Source: Amyelois transitella (lineage: Eukaryota; Arthropoda; Insecta; Lepidoptera; Pyralidae). Taken from it: a DNA stretch of 64,000 nt. Of the stretch, positions 1-9,330 are shown piece after piece (the stretch's first letter is position 1; each line of letters starts with the position of its first letter). A program made the position numbers and the translations under genes. Location: assembly GCF_032362555.1 (NCBI RefSeq), contig NC_083520.1:7440001-7504000 (forward strand). The letters run 5' to 3'. The notes below the pieces were generated by a model, which was not told where the DNA came from, searched no databases, and saw only the letters and a program-made list of their open reading frames with translations.

Positions 1-1195
1 AAAGAAAGAAATTGACCGGAAATTTTCTATTGTGTTTTAATTAGCAGAGCGATAATTTTTCTATCGATATCGATCTATGTTTCATACTCATCCCAATTTC
101 CCTCGGTTTTTGACCGGTTTTTTTTAAATATTAAAAAGATTTTTCTACATTCAAAGTCTACAAAATATAGTATATAACCTTTATTTTATAATTATAACCG
201 TACAAATTCACTTTATGTACTTGTCATAAAGTACATACCGTGAACCAGGATTTTCCAATCTGCAACAAATTAAAATCCAATCTGATGAGTTTTTGTCGGT
301 TCAACGGGCTTCCGGCTGATCCAACCTTCATTGTGACGCTAGCAGACTTGCGGCTTCTTGCGAATTTTAGTCGGCGACAAGTGACAATAATTCGAAGAGG
401 CGGCAGCAGCGGTATGCAATACGAAGGGAAGGAGCCCAATCAAGGCCCGAGCACACCAAATGCAAAAGCGGGCCTGCACTTACTCGTAATACAAAAATCT
501 CATCAAAATCGTCACACTGCTGCGAGTGGCAAAGCGGGCCTGCGTTTCACTTTGATGTAACGAATTTTAAACCTTTTTTGTGTTAATTGGTGCAAGCCCG
601 CTTTAAAACTGCATTACCTCTGACCAGCTACTATACTGTTGTGCTCATGGCTTAACAGTAGCATGTCTACTGCGACCTAAAACAAATATGAGACAAAGAC
701 CAAGGTTGGAGGTCGTCGTCACAGCCAGTGATGCGACAATGTGTTAGTACATTGGTCTCAGAATTAAAACTTTAGAATAATTAAAATTAGTTAATCACTT
801 CTGTATAGTACAGTTCTCGCCAATTTTTTTAAGTCTTGTTGACAGCTTGCACTGTATTCTGTGGTTGGTATTTTGTATTATTCAGACAACAATTAAATTT
901 AAACTAAACATAAATTCAAATAAATAATAACAATGCATAAATTTACAGTCAGTGAAATTGACAGAAAATTTAACAGATCAAATAAATTTTTTTCATAAAT
1001 TTCATTTCTTATTAATTTAATTTTATTCTTAAAATTCTTTATTAACATAATTAAAAAAAAAATCTCTATGTCTTTTCTATATAATGAGGTAAGGATCTTC
1101 TGTAACCAACTCATGTCAGAAAATTATTTAATAAACGCACTGGAGAAGAGAAATAAAAGCAATAATTTGGTCGATTTAGACAAACCTATGTTAGT
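1..1195. other. AT-rich stretch without a supportable gene
   Basis: I see no gene I can defend. Positions 62-69 match the insect DRE motif TATCGATA, but nothing downstream looks like a promoter-driven exon. Positions 240-604 are richer in GC and open on both strands, yet resemble no protein I know. They hold two direct copies of AAAGCGGGCCTGC (465-477 and 531-543) and one inverted copy with one mismatch (592-604). This suggests a repeat remnant rather than a coding region. The remainder is low-complexity AT-rich DNA. Confidence 0.4.
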
Positions 1196-1382
1196 CACTA
1201 CATAGTATAAAACAAAGTCGCTATTTTAGTCTGTTTGTCTGTATGCTTAAATCTTTAAAATTACGCAACGGATTTTGATGCGGTTTTTTGTAACAGGTAG
1301 AGTGATTCAAGAGGAAGGTTTTTATGTACATATAATTTTTTTCGAATTTTGCACCCGTGCGAAGCCGGGGCGGGTCGCTAGT
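1196..1382 (-). repeat. Interspersed repeat, family A
   Basis: Read on the minus strand it begins ACTAGCGACCCGCCCCGGCT and ends in a GTTTTATACTATGTAGTG-like stretch. It contains the phrase CATCAAAATCCGTTGCGTA. This unit is widespread in lepidopteran genomes (established knowledge, no name asserted). A second, more diverged copy lies at 10928-11075. The 66-residue open frame across it is a by-product. Confidence 0.6.
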
Positions 1383-1448
1383 TAAAAATAAATAAATATG
1401 TTTCTTTACTTTATCTGTCACTAGTTGAATGTCAATTTTACAATCAAA

Positions 1449-1539
1449 CCAAACAGCTGAACGTGGCTTATCAGTCTTTCAAGACTGTTGACTTTGTCTA
1501 CCCCACAAGGGATATAGACGTAATTATATATATGTATGT
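1449..1539 (+). repeat. S1 SINE-like repeat, 3' fragment
   Basis: This is the 3' third of the S1 repeat. It has the CAGTCTTTCAAGACTG hairpin, the phrase TCTACCCCACAAGGGATATA and a TATATG-type tail. It is 5'-truncated, as expected of copies made by target-primed reverse transcription. Confidence 0.6.
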
Positions 1540-1616
1540 TCTTTACTTTAACAAAAACTTCTTATTAAGGTCAAATATAAAAATGTATTATCTTATTTAT
1601 TTTGACTTGTGTCATT

Positions 1617-1875
1617 CTAATGTCTAAGCTATATTACTGAAAAGTTTCATGAAAATCCGTTGAGAAGTTTTTGCATGAAAGAGTTACAGACATAATTACA
1701 ATTACTCCGCATTTATAACTCTAGCTACAATTTTGGGATACAAAATATTTATTATAAGTTATTTCAGGGAATATTCTACCAGTGTGTACCATATTTCATC
1801 AAAATCTGCCCAGTAGAATTTGCGTGAAACATACGTACACACATCGTAACATTTATACTACGAGTATTAATAGGA
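1617..1875 (-). repeat. Interspersed repeat, family D (two fragments)
   Basis: Two neighbouring stretches (about 1617-1735 and 1745-1875) carry degenerate versions of a unit with TTCATGAAAATCCGTT followed by TTTGCGTGAAA. They end near 'GCATTTATAACT' and 'ATTTATACTACGAGTATTAA'. The same family recurs at 2164-2300, 22210-22385, 35595-35765 and 52488-52570. The copies are old and diverged. Confidence 0.4.
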
Positions 1876-3389
1876 TAAGAAGAAGAATTAGAAGATGACT
1901 GTACTCACTAACATCAGCCACAATCGCATGTGCCGTGAGAACCCATATAATCGTAACTCAAGTACCCATCAAGGCTGTGTTTATGTAAATGTTAACATTG
2001 TACTTACGTCGATGATATAACTTACTCATAAATGCTTTGTCTGCATTTACTGATAAATATCTCGGCGATGCAAGGAACGTATAAATTAACTCCTTATGTT
2101 AATTCTCTTGTTTGTTTGTCTTGCACTTAATTTTTCAATGGATTGATTCTCCTAAAATGTTATAATATGATATCTATACTAATATTATAAATGTGAAATT
2201 CTGTGATTATCTCCCTACCAAATAAAATGCATTGAACCAATCTAAACTGAAATTTGGCACTCATCAAAATAATTTAAATTAATATGATACCTATATTCTT
2301 TAGCACACAACACTTTTACTATATTTATTAGTATACCTATTGTTTTGACCTTATAATATAAAAGACGCCCCTCAAATTATTTTTGTGTGGGCAGTGATGT
2401 GAAAGGTTATTAGGTGTAATGCAATATGAAACCAGTATTTATTCAGTTAACGTATTATGCATTAAGTAAATACTTTATTATTATACCTACACACTTAGAA
2501 CTTACTATAATAGCACATTTAAATTTGGGAAGTTATGAAATGAATACAATGGAAGGGAAAGGTCAACTTTGACCATATCGGGGACCAAGGACGTTCTGAA
2601 GAAAGGTTAAATCAAGAGCTTGCGAAAAGATATGAATATAGGGGATGGACCCCTTTAGGAAAGATGCGTGACAATTCATGTACGAGTATTTCCAATTTAT
2701 GTTTATTCTTTTTCTTAAGGTTGATACTTAAACAAAGATAAACAATATTAATACGTCTTTTAATTGAAAAATACATTTCTAAATTGTAATATAGAGTTAT
2801 TCATTATGAAACGTTTATTATTTCATTTTGATCTTTTCGTTTTGCTATAAATTAATTTTATAATGTATTTATAGTTATAACACAAATACATCAAGTCAAG
2901 ATTGTGTAAATATTTTAGTACCTACCTAAAGAAATGGACTGTGTTACATAGAAATGATAAACACTAGATAAAAATATTTGGAAAATGTATGTGCTACTCC
3001 CATAAACTATATCTATGTTCTTGCTTCTCTCAAAGTGTCGTTAAACTGCAAAAAAATATTTTCTATGTGTTACATTCTCGTAAACGTTCAATTTGTAATA
3101 AAACATTTAATTCTAGCTGTCAGGGCCATTTGAAATACGAACACATTTATTGTCAGGTTACGGTAATATAAAACCAAGTGTATTTATATCAAGCCAGGTA
3201 CACGTAGCATAAAATGTCCATAGTCTATGCCCTTATTTCCCAGGAATATAATTATTTATTTGTCTTATGCATGAAAAAAGCACTGACAGCTTAGGCATAA
3301 AAAATCCAAAGCCCAGACTCCAAAAACTGCTTATCTATTGATAATTATTAGTTTTCAAGTACATTTGAACTTACATACACATATCTTCT
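1876..3389. other. AT-rich stretch with one repeat remnant
   Basis: Positions 2164-2300 carry a diverged family D remnant on the plus strand ('CTATACTAATATTATAAATG' followed by a degenerate body). I see nothing else with support. A 60-codon open frame at 2989-3171 has no coding signature and is probably chance. Confidence 0.4.
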
Positions 3390-3612
3390 TCCTCCTGGCG
3401 TTAGTCCCGGTTATATCCTCACCTTCTTGGAGAGGAGCCCGGGGTGAGCCTTTGCTGATGTTCAGGTTTTCTCACGATGAGGTCTCCCTCACCGTAAGAA
3501 CATCGGTTAGCACTTAACACAACTTAGAAAAGAGTCATTGGTTTGGTATACATGGCCGATGGATTTGAACCCCACACGCATTGCTTGAGTATTTTAGCCA
3601 CTATTCGACCAG
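3390..3612 (-). repeat. Interspersed repeat, family C
   Basis: It contains CTCCTGGCGTTAGTCCCGG, GGAGAGGAGCCCGGGGTG, a 'CATCGGTTAGCA'-like phrase and a 'GAGTCATTGGT' phrase followed by GATTTGAACCCC. A second copy lies at 39430-39690. The family is common in Lepidoptera; I do not assign a class. The strand is nominal. Confidence 0.45.
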
Positions 3613-3669
3613 TCGATTAGTAGTTCAACATCGATACATTATTTTGTCTGCCTCTTTCACGGAACGTCA

Positions 3670-3700
<31 letters not shown>

Positions 3701-4161
3701 ATTATCCATAAGAAATACATACACAGTAGTGTCTTAAGCTATGACGCCTAAAAACCATGATGGTTTGTCTGGGCGCTGCACATTCGCATTTACAACTAAA
3801 CATTATCAAATACAAAAGGAAATCTGTAAAAGTTAACACTCGCCTGTGACGTCACGGCATCTGTGCAAAATAGACCGCATAATAAATGCGCACGATTGAT
3901 GCCTACGACGACTACAGCGAGCGAGGACCCAACCGGTTTTGCGACTTATAATCTACAGCATGTTCCATAACACCATTACAACGTGGGGTAACAAAACAAA
4001 CAATACTTATGTTTACGACTAATTATACTGGGTGATTATACAATATTCAGTGAGAGAAAATAACTGTAGGTTTTTTGGCAACAATTATACAACACACACA
4101 TATTATATATTATATATATAAAAATCGTTATTTTTAAATGTTGATTTTAAATAAATTAATT

Positions 4162-7101
4162 TTAAGGTTCTTTATTATACGCTGCGTAGAAGTATTTTTT
4201 AACAATAAATTTTGCATTTTTTTTGTCTAGATCATTAGTTACATCAGTGGGTATTTTATTAAGTATATTTGGTAACATGTTACATGTTTTTCTATTTCCA
4301 TAAAAGTTATTGTGCTTTCCCGATAAAAACTTTTTACGGTTCACTTGCCTAGTTTGTTTTAGAAATTTATATACTGGAAGCATATTTATATTATTCAAAT
4401 TTTCTTTTACTAAGTAGTAGTGTACTAAATCGTGAACTGGTAAAATGTTACAGTGCTTGAATAAATTGCTGTAGTTGTCCTTATATTTTTCCTTTATTTT
4501 TTTACCGACTATTACTTTAAGAAATCGTAACTGTAAGTTATATATTTTATCTAAATATGTTTTAAACGTTCTGCCATAACTTGTGATACCATAAGTGTAC
4601 ATAGGTTCGACAAGAGCCTTGAACAGTAACAACAGGACTGGAAACCTTATTTTATAAGAAATAATTTTAAATTTTGCAAGCAGAATACGCAATTTGCTAC
4701 ACACAGTTTCTATGTGGGGGCCCCAGTTAAATCTGTTATCAATAATAAGCCCTAGATATCTTTGTTGTGCCACACTATCTATGTACTCACAGCTGCATTG
4801 ATAGTTTGTATTATGCATACATTCATGCGAATGTATTTTTATTTTTGGATCGTATGGTGAGTAATTATGACTAGAATGGATATGAATTAACTTAGTCTTG
4901 CTTGAATTTACTACTAAGCCCATGTCGTGCGACCATTTGTTTAAAAGATCCATACTATTTTGCATCCTAGTTTCCGCCATCTGTATATTACGATCTGCGG
5001 ATATAATGCAAGTGTCGTCTGCAAACTGGTATATTGGACATTCTTTTATCAAATTGTTGATATCATTGACATACGCCAGATAATGTAGTGGTCCTAAAAC
5101 TGATCCCTGTGCCGTTCCTATTTGGCTATTTCTACTCTCGCTAAAACTATCTACAACTTTTACTACATAATTTCTGTTCTCAAGATAATTTTTACTCCAT
5201 TCTAGTAATGGCCCTCTTATACCAGTGTCGTCAAGTTTATCTATCAATATATCGTGTTTGAGTGTATCAAAAGCCTTGCTGTAATCTATGAAGGCTACTA
5301 ACACATGCTTCTTTTCATCCAGGTAAGTGTTGATTTCGTCTGTGAATTTTGATAATAAAGTACACGTACTTTTTTTGGGTTGAAAACCAAATTGATTGGA
5401 TGATAGGATTTTATTATCAGCGTAAAACTGTTGAATTTGTTGACAAATAAACTTTTCTAAAATTTTATCTAAAATAGACAATATTGATATAGGTCTGAAG
5501 TTATTATAGTTGCTATACTCACCTTGTTTATAAATAGGCCGTACAATACTTATTTTAAGTTCATCCGGATAAAACCCTTTTTTGACAGAACTGTTAATAA
5601 ATTTGACAATGGGCAATGTGATACTATTTGACAATCTTTTAATATCTAATGGTCTTATTTTATCATACCCTGGAGATTTTTTGTGGTTGATTTTTTTAAT
5701 TATTTTTATTATATTTTCTTCGGTAGCTGGCTGGTATCTTATTGTTACATTTGCTGGTTTTACATAATGATGTGGATCTAGTAACGGGGTTTTACATTTG
5801 TTAGTAAGTTTTTTAACACTATCCTGAAATATTTCCGCAAAATTATTAGCGATTTGGCTATTAGACATGTTATTTTTACCCAAATATTTAACTATAACCT
5901 CATCCACATTTTTAGATCTTTTACCGGATATTTTATTTAGTAATAACCACAATTTCTTCATATCTCCATTACAATCTTCAATTTCTTTTTTTATAAATTT
6001 GTTTCTACTTTTTTCTATTATTTTATTAACTTTATTTCTTAGCCTTTTGTATTCTAAGTATAATACTGCATTACTCGTGTTTTTTGACCATTGTTTATAA
6101 AGTTCATCTCGTTTTAAGCAAATATTATTTATATATTCATTTATCCAAGGTTCTTTGTTTCTATTACTATTTTTAAGCTTAACTTGGTATAATGACTTTT
6201 CGTAACATTTATTAAACTCGCGCTTTATAAAAGTATAAATAGAGTTAGGACAATCTAATGTATTTATTTCTTCCCATTTAATTTTCTCCATTCCATCATA
6301 TAATATTCTATAATTAATTCTACTTACAAGTTTAGGTTCAACCTGTATATGCGGTGAAGCTACGCAGGACAATGCAATCATACGGTGATCCGCTAGTACG
6401 GTTCCGAGCGCTGCCGTGTACAGGTCTTGCTCGCGGGAACGCACAAACACATGGTCAATACAAGATCTTGTTATCAGATTTAGCCTCTTTTCTATTCTAG
6501 TATATTCGCTAATCCCGCAAGCCAGGCCGCACCCACTCAGCGTGTCCAAATATTCGTCTCTTACAGTGGATTCACCTCTCAAATTTATATTTACATCTCC
6601 TATTATTATGAAATTATCTAGATTTGAATATCTCCGAATAATATCGTGTAGTTCTTGTATGAATCTGCGTTTGTTTTTATTTGGTGGCCTATACAATGTA
6701 CACAGTGTATAATTAAGGTTGTTTGCAGTTGTGATGGTACCTAATTGACATTCAAAAGTTAATGTAGATGTTTTTATGGTGTTAAATTTATGTTTGTTGC
6801 TTACATAGATAATTATTCCACCGCCTTTACGATGTTTTCGTAAACTAGTGTACATTGTATACCCATCGATTTCGTATAGTGGACTTACGGTTTGAGAGAT
6901 ATTCGCCTCTGTCACTACAATAACATCAATTTTATGATTTAAATTGTCAATGCACTGTAAGAGGGAAGCATAATTTTTTATCATGGATCGTATGTTTATA
7001 TGCACACAGGTAAATGAAGCAGAGGGAATACAGTTAAAATACGAATTTAAATTAGTACAATCCTTTAGTTCCGTTACTGAATTATCTATATCTAAATCCA
7101 T
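4162..7101 (-). CDS. LINE ORF2: endonuclease-reverse transcriptase, 979 aa
   Basis: The pol-like protein of the element nicks target DNA and copies its own RNA from the nick. An AP-type endonuclease spans about residues 30-245. Its expected catalytic residues are present: N36 (HINIRS), E65 (VTEAN), D169 and N171 (GDVNIN), D216 (CIDHVF) and D238-H239 (ADHR). A reverse transcriptase core spans about 515-770, with D606 (AFIDYSKAFD) and the FADD box at 693-696; GSVLGPL at 666-672 is also canonical. The start is a true ATG at 7101, 46 bases after ORF1. About 200 residues follow the RT core and include cysteine/histidine pairs but no clear RNase H. All catalytic motifs look intact, so the protein could be active if translated. 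Family is certain, clade is not. Confidence 0.93.
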   Translation of the reverse strand: MDLDIDNSVTELKDCTNLNSYFNCIPSASFTCVHINIRSMIKNYASLLQCIDNLNHKIDVIVVTEANISQTVSPLYEIDGYTMYTSLRKHRKGGGIIIYVSNKHKFNTIKTSTLTFECQLGTITTANNLNYTLCTLYRPPNKNKRRFIQELHDIIRRYSNLDNFIIIGDVNINLRGESTVRDEYLDTLSGCGLACGISEYTRIEKRLNLITRSCIDHVFVRSREQDLYTAALGTVLADHRMIALSCVASPHIQVEPKLVSRINYRILYDGMEKIKWEEINTLDCPNSIYTFIKREFNKCYEKSLYQVKLKNSNRNKEPWINEYINNICLKRDELYKQWSKNTSNAVLYLEYKRLRNKVNKIIEKSRNKFIKKEIEDCNGDMKKLWLLLNKISGKRSKNVDEVIVKYLGKNNMSNSQIANNFAEIFQDSVKKLTNKCKTPLLDPHHYVKPANVTIRYQPATEENIIKIIKKINHKKSPGYDKIRPLDIKRLSNSITLPIVKFINSSVKKGFYPDELKISIVRPIYKQGEYSNYNNFRPISILSILDKILEKFICQQIQQFYADNKILSSNQFGFQPKKSTCTLLSKFTDEINTYLDEKKHVLVAFIDYSKAFDTLKHDILIDKLDDTGIRGPLLEWSKNYLENRNYVVKVVDSFSESRNSQIGTAQGSVLGPLHYLAYVNDINNLIKECPIYQFADDTCIISADRNIQMAETRMQNSMDLLNKWSHDMGLVVNSSKTKLIHIHSSHNYSPYDPKIKIHSHECMHNTNYQCSCEYIDSVAQQRYLGLIIDNRFNWGPHIETVCSKLRILLAKFKIISYKIRFPVLLLLFKALVEPMYTYGITSYGRTFKTYLDKIYNLQLRFLKVIVGKKIKEKYKDNYSNLFKHCNILPVHDLVHYYLVKENLNNINMLPVYKFLKQTRQVNRKKFLSGKHNNFYGNRKTCNMLPNILNKIPTDVTNDLDKKNAKFIVKKYFYAAYNKEP

Positions 7102-7147
7102 AATAATGATAATTTAAGTAGTGAATAAGTAGGTACAATAAAGGTTG

Positions 7148-8104
7148 TTAAGATATGAGTTTTTTAATGTCACTTTCGTTTCGGACTATTAATATTTTAG
7201 ATTTTTCGTCTTTTCGTACCTTAATTAGCCCGTCCTTGCACCAAATGAATTTGAAGCTTTCTTTTAACTCTGCCTTCACTTTCCACATCAGCCACTTATT
7301 ATACGCCGTCAAAGCTTCCCTAATATAAATTTTATCCTTAGGGTCTCCTACAACTGCTACAGTAGATTGCAAATCTTGTACTGTTAATTTTTTCTCTTTT
7401 GCCTTATTCAACCACTGTGCCCGCTTTTCTTCTTGTAGTTCAACAAGCAATACTCCTACTTTGTCTGCTCTTAAATTCGTGCGACGAGCTGCCTTCACAG
7501 ACACTTCTGGAACCTCTAGCTGTTTTGCCACTGCTTTCGCGATAGAAACTGGTTCTACTTTTTCAGTGTATGCTATTCCTGATATTTCTATGTGGTTCGA
7601 CAGCTGCTTTTGTTCTAGTTCTTGCACTCGTTGTTCAACAGCATTTAATCTTGTCTCCAGATTAACATTTTGGTTGATTAAGTGAGCATTTTTCTTCTCC
7701 AAATCTTTCATTTTTGCAACGCAGGCTTGTAAACATTCATTAAATTCATCAATTTTTTCACTAAAAAAGTCCAGCGTTCCTGTAATTGTTTTCATCTCTT
7801 TTTGGATAGTTTTTTCCACACCCTTGAGTAATTTTTTAAATATTGGTTTTTCTAGCAACCCTTCTAAATCTTCTTCATCATCTGAATCCGTTTCAGCGTT
7901 GATTAATGATGCTCTTTTGGAAAAGTTTTTGAGGCAATCTTGACAGGTCCATTCCAGGCTCTCTGCTGAACGTAGTGCTGCAAGCTGCTTGGCGGTCAAA
8001 TTTGCACATTGTGTGGTACCGTGAACAGCCTTCTCACACTTGTTACACTCGAGTCCCGGAGTTTTTTTGGTAATATTCTTGTTGCACGTAACACATTTGG
8101 ACAA
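7148..8104 (-). CDS. LINE ORF1: PHD-finger, coiled-coil RNA-binding-type protein, about 318 aa
   Basis: The likely nucleic-acid chaperone of the LINE. A complete PHD-type C4HC3 finger is visible: C4, C7, C20, C23, H28, C33, C54, C57, with W52 two residues before C54. An acidic stretch (72-82) follows, then a heptad-rich coiled coil at about 112-175, then a basic C-terminal domain (about 172-318) opening with 'NHIEISGI'. That domain resembles the RRM-like region of CR1-type ORF1 proteins. No ATG opens the frame: the first displayed codon is TTG (8104) and the preceding in-frame codon is ACG (8107-8105), one transition from ATG. An upstream in-frame TAA closes the region. The first in-frame ATG is residue 104 (7795), after the finger. 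Either the start was lost or a non-AUG start is used. Confidence 0.85.
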   Translation of the reverse strand: MSKCVTCNKNITKKTPGLECNKCEKAVHGTTQCANLTAKQLAALRSAESLEWTCQDCLKNFSKRASLINAETDSDDEEDLEGLLEKPIFKKLLKGVEKTIQKEMKTITGTLDFFSEKIDEFNECLQACVAKMKDLEKKNAHLINQNVNLETRLNAVEQRVQELEQKQLSNHIEISGIAYTEKVEPVSIAKAVAKQLEVPEVSVKAARRTNLRADKVGVLLVELQEEKRAQWLNKAKEKKLTVQDLQSTVAVVGDPKDKIYIREALTAYNKWLMWKVKAELKESFKFIWCKDGLIKVRKDEKSKILIVRNESDIKKLIS

Positions 8105-8193
8105 CGTGAGGGTAGTTGTTTAAAAATTGATAATGAATATCTGCACGTCTTTATCGAACGTACGTTAGACAGCGAGTGATTGGCTCTTAATTT

Positions 8194-8227
8194 GCTTCAT
8201 CCACTTTCTTCACTCCTTTCATGCAAG
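8194..8227 (-). repeat. RTE-type LINE 3'-end fragment
   Basis: It reads GCTTCATCCACTTTCTTCAC and matches the coding 3' end of the LINE at 56251-59393 (segment encoding KRVMNVDEA). It abuts an S1 fragment. Confidence 0.45.
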
Positions 8228-8228
8228 G

Positions 8229-8306
8229 AACATACATACATATAATCACGTCTGAATCCCTTGCGGAATAGACAGAACAGTCTTGATAAGACTGATAGGC
8301 CACATG
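8229..8306 (-). repeat. S1 SINE-like repeat, 3' fragment
   Basis: CATACATACATATAATCACG is followed by CCCTTGCGGAATAGACAGA and a CAGTCTTGATAAGACTG hairpin. It is an S1 copy on the minus strand, truncated after about 80 bases. Confidence 0.6.
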
Positions 8307-8559
8307 TAAGGAAGTGGTGGCTAATATCTTACCTGCCTTTTCACTAGGGAAACTAATAGAAATCATATCAAATAAATTGCTCAATTATTTTATGTATCAC
8401 ATATACATATTTCTGGTAGTGAATAAAAGCTGTGTTCCAAACCCCGGAAGTTAAATCTCGTTTGACCCTTAATTTAAAAAGGTATAGTGTTAAGCGAATA
8501 CTTTCAAAGAAATAAGCAACAATGAATAAGCACCCATTGAATGTATTGTACGAATTTGT

Positions 8560-8760
8560 CCCATATGGGGTACAAAAACTGGGCGCCGCGAGGAATGCAT
8601 GGGGCATTTGTGCAAGTGCGTTTTTTCAATGTCTCGCCGACGCGCCACTCCGTTACACTAAAATGTTTCAGTTCTAAAACAAAAGGGTATTTATCTGTGG
8701 CGCCCGCGCCGACGGTCATGGATTCTGTTATCATCTACTTTGGGGGTCACTTTGATATTG
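8560..8760. repeat. GC-richer block, probable old repeat
   Basis: This is distinctly more GC-rich than its surroundings (GGCGCCGCG, GACGCGCCACTCCGTTACAC, GGCGCCCGCGCCGACGGTC). Open frames cross it on both strands, which is what base composition alone would give. The phrase around GGAGTGGCGCG is familiar from lepidopteran repeats, but I cannot name the family. Confidence 0.3.
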
Positions 8761-8833
8761 TTTTAATAATGTTATTGTTAATAATACTTGTTACTCACCG
8801 TCTATATCCGTACTGACCATAAATCAACTGTCT

Positions 8834-9298
8834 CATCTCATTGTTGAACGGCCATAAATTTTTGTTTTGGGCAAGTTAATAAATTAAAGTGAAATGTTTG
8901 ACTGATAACACATATTTTTGTCGTGATGCAAGTTTTACAATGCAATGCCATATTTTATGCATTAACATATTTTTAACTGTTAGTATCACATTTATCCGAA
9001 ATGATCTTGAATTTCGGAGTCAAAAAAGAAACGAATTATTTGAGCTTGCGTGTTGACCTTAGACCTCATCTAGCATACTGTTTCGATTGGGAAAAAACTA
9101 AAAAGTTACATAAAAACTCTCTATCTCTTACTACTTTCATGTTTACCTGGTATATTCCTGTGAGATGCAGTTTCTTGCATCCTACATTCCATGGTTCCTT
9201 AAATCCATGCCATAGCTATCGGGTGGCGACGGTTTATGACAACTTTAATGTGCCCTTAAAATTAGAATCGTAAAAATTTAACGATCTACAATGAGATG
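8834..9298. mobile_element. Possible small inverted-repeat (fold-back) element
   Basis: The left end CATCTCATTGTTGAACG with a downstream AAATTTTT (8834-8863) is mirrored at the right end by AAAAATTTAACGATCTACAA to GAGATG (9272-9298). The arms are imperfect, about 27 bases. The interior contains a 90-codon open frame (9001-9273) with no recognisable motif. A further copy of CATCTCATTGTAG lies just outside at 9318-9330 and forms a perfect 13-bp hairpin with 9286-9298. A MITE-like origin is inferred only. Confidence 0.3.
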
Positions 9299-9330
9299 TT
9301 TACGACTAGACGTATTTCATCTCATTGTAG

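Larger units (their letters stand above)
3675..8147 (-). mobile_element. Near full-length poly(A) non-LTR retrotransposon (LINE, two ORFs)
   Basis: On the minus strand this runs 5'UTR (about 40 bases), ORF1 (8107/8104-7148), a 46-base gap, ORF2 (7101-4162), a 3'UTR of about 460 bases, and a poly(A) tail seen as 26 T on the plus strand (3675-3700). No frameshift or stop interrupts either long frame. PHD-finger ORF1 plus apurinic-type endonuclease and RT fits the CR1/Jockey group. The PHD ORF1 points to CR1-like (Zenon/Daphne-type) elements while the poly(A) tail is more Jockey-like, so I leave the clade open. Possible imperfect target duplications are 3653-3667 and 8148-8161 (TCTTTCACGGAACGT against TCTTTATCGAACGT). 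That degeneracy would imply some age despite the open ORFs. Confidence 0.85.

Noticed and set aside
3661..3700. Tandem repeat or CRISPR-like array
   Set aside because: The T run is the reverse-strand poly(A) tail of the LINE; no spaced direct-repeat array exists in the window.
4898..7685. Plus-strand frames opposite the poly(A) LINE
   Set aside because: Shadows of ORF1 and ORF2; hydrophobic runs come from the complementary AT-rich codons.
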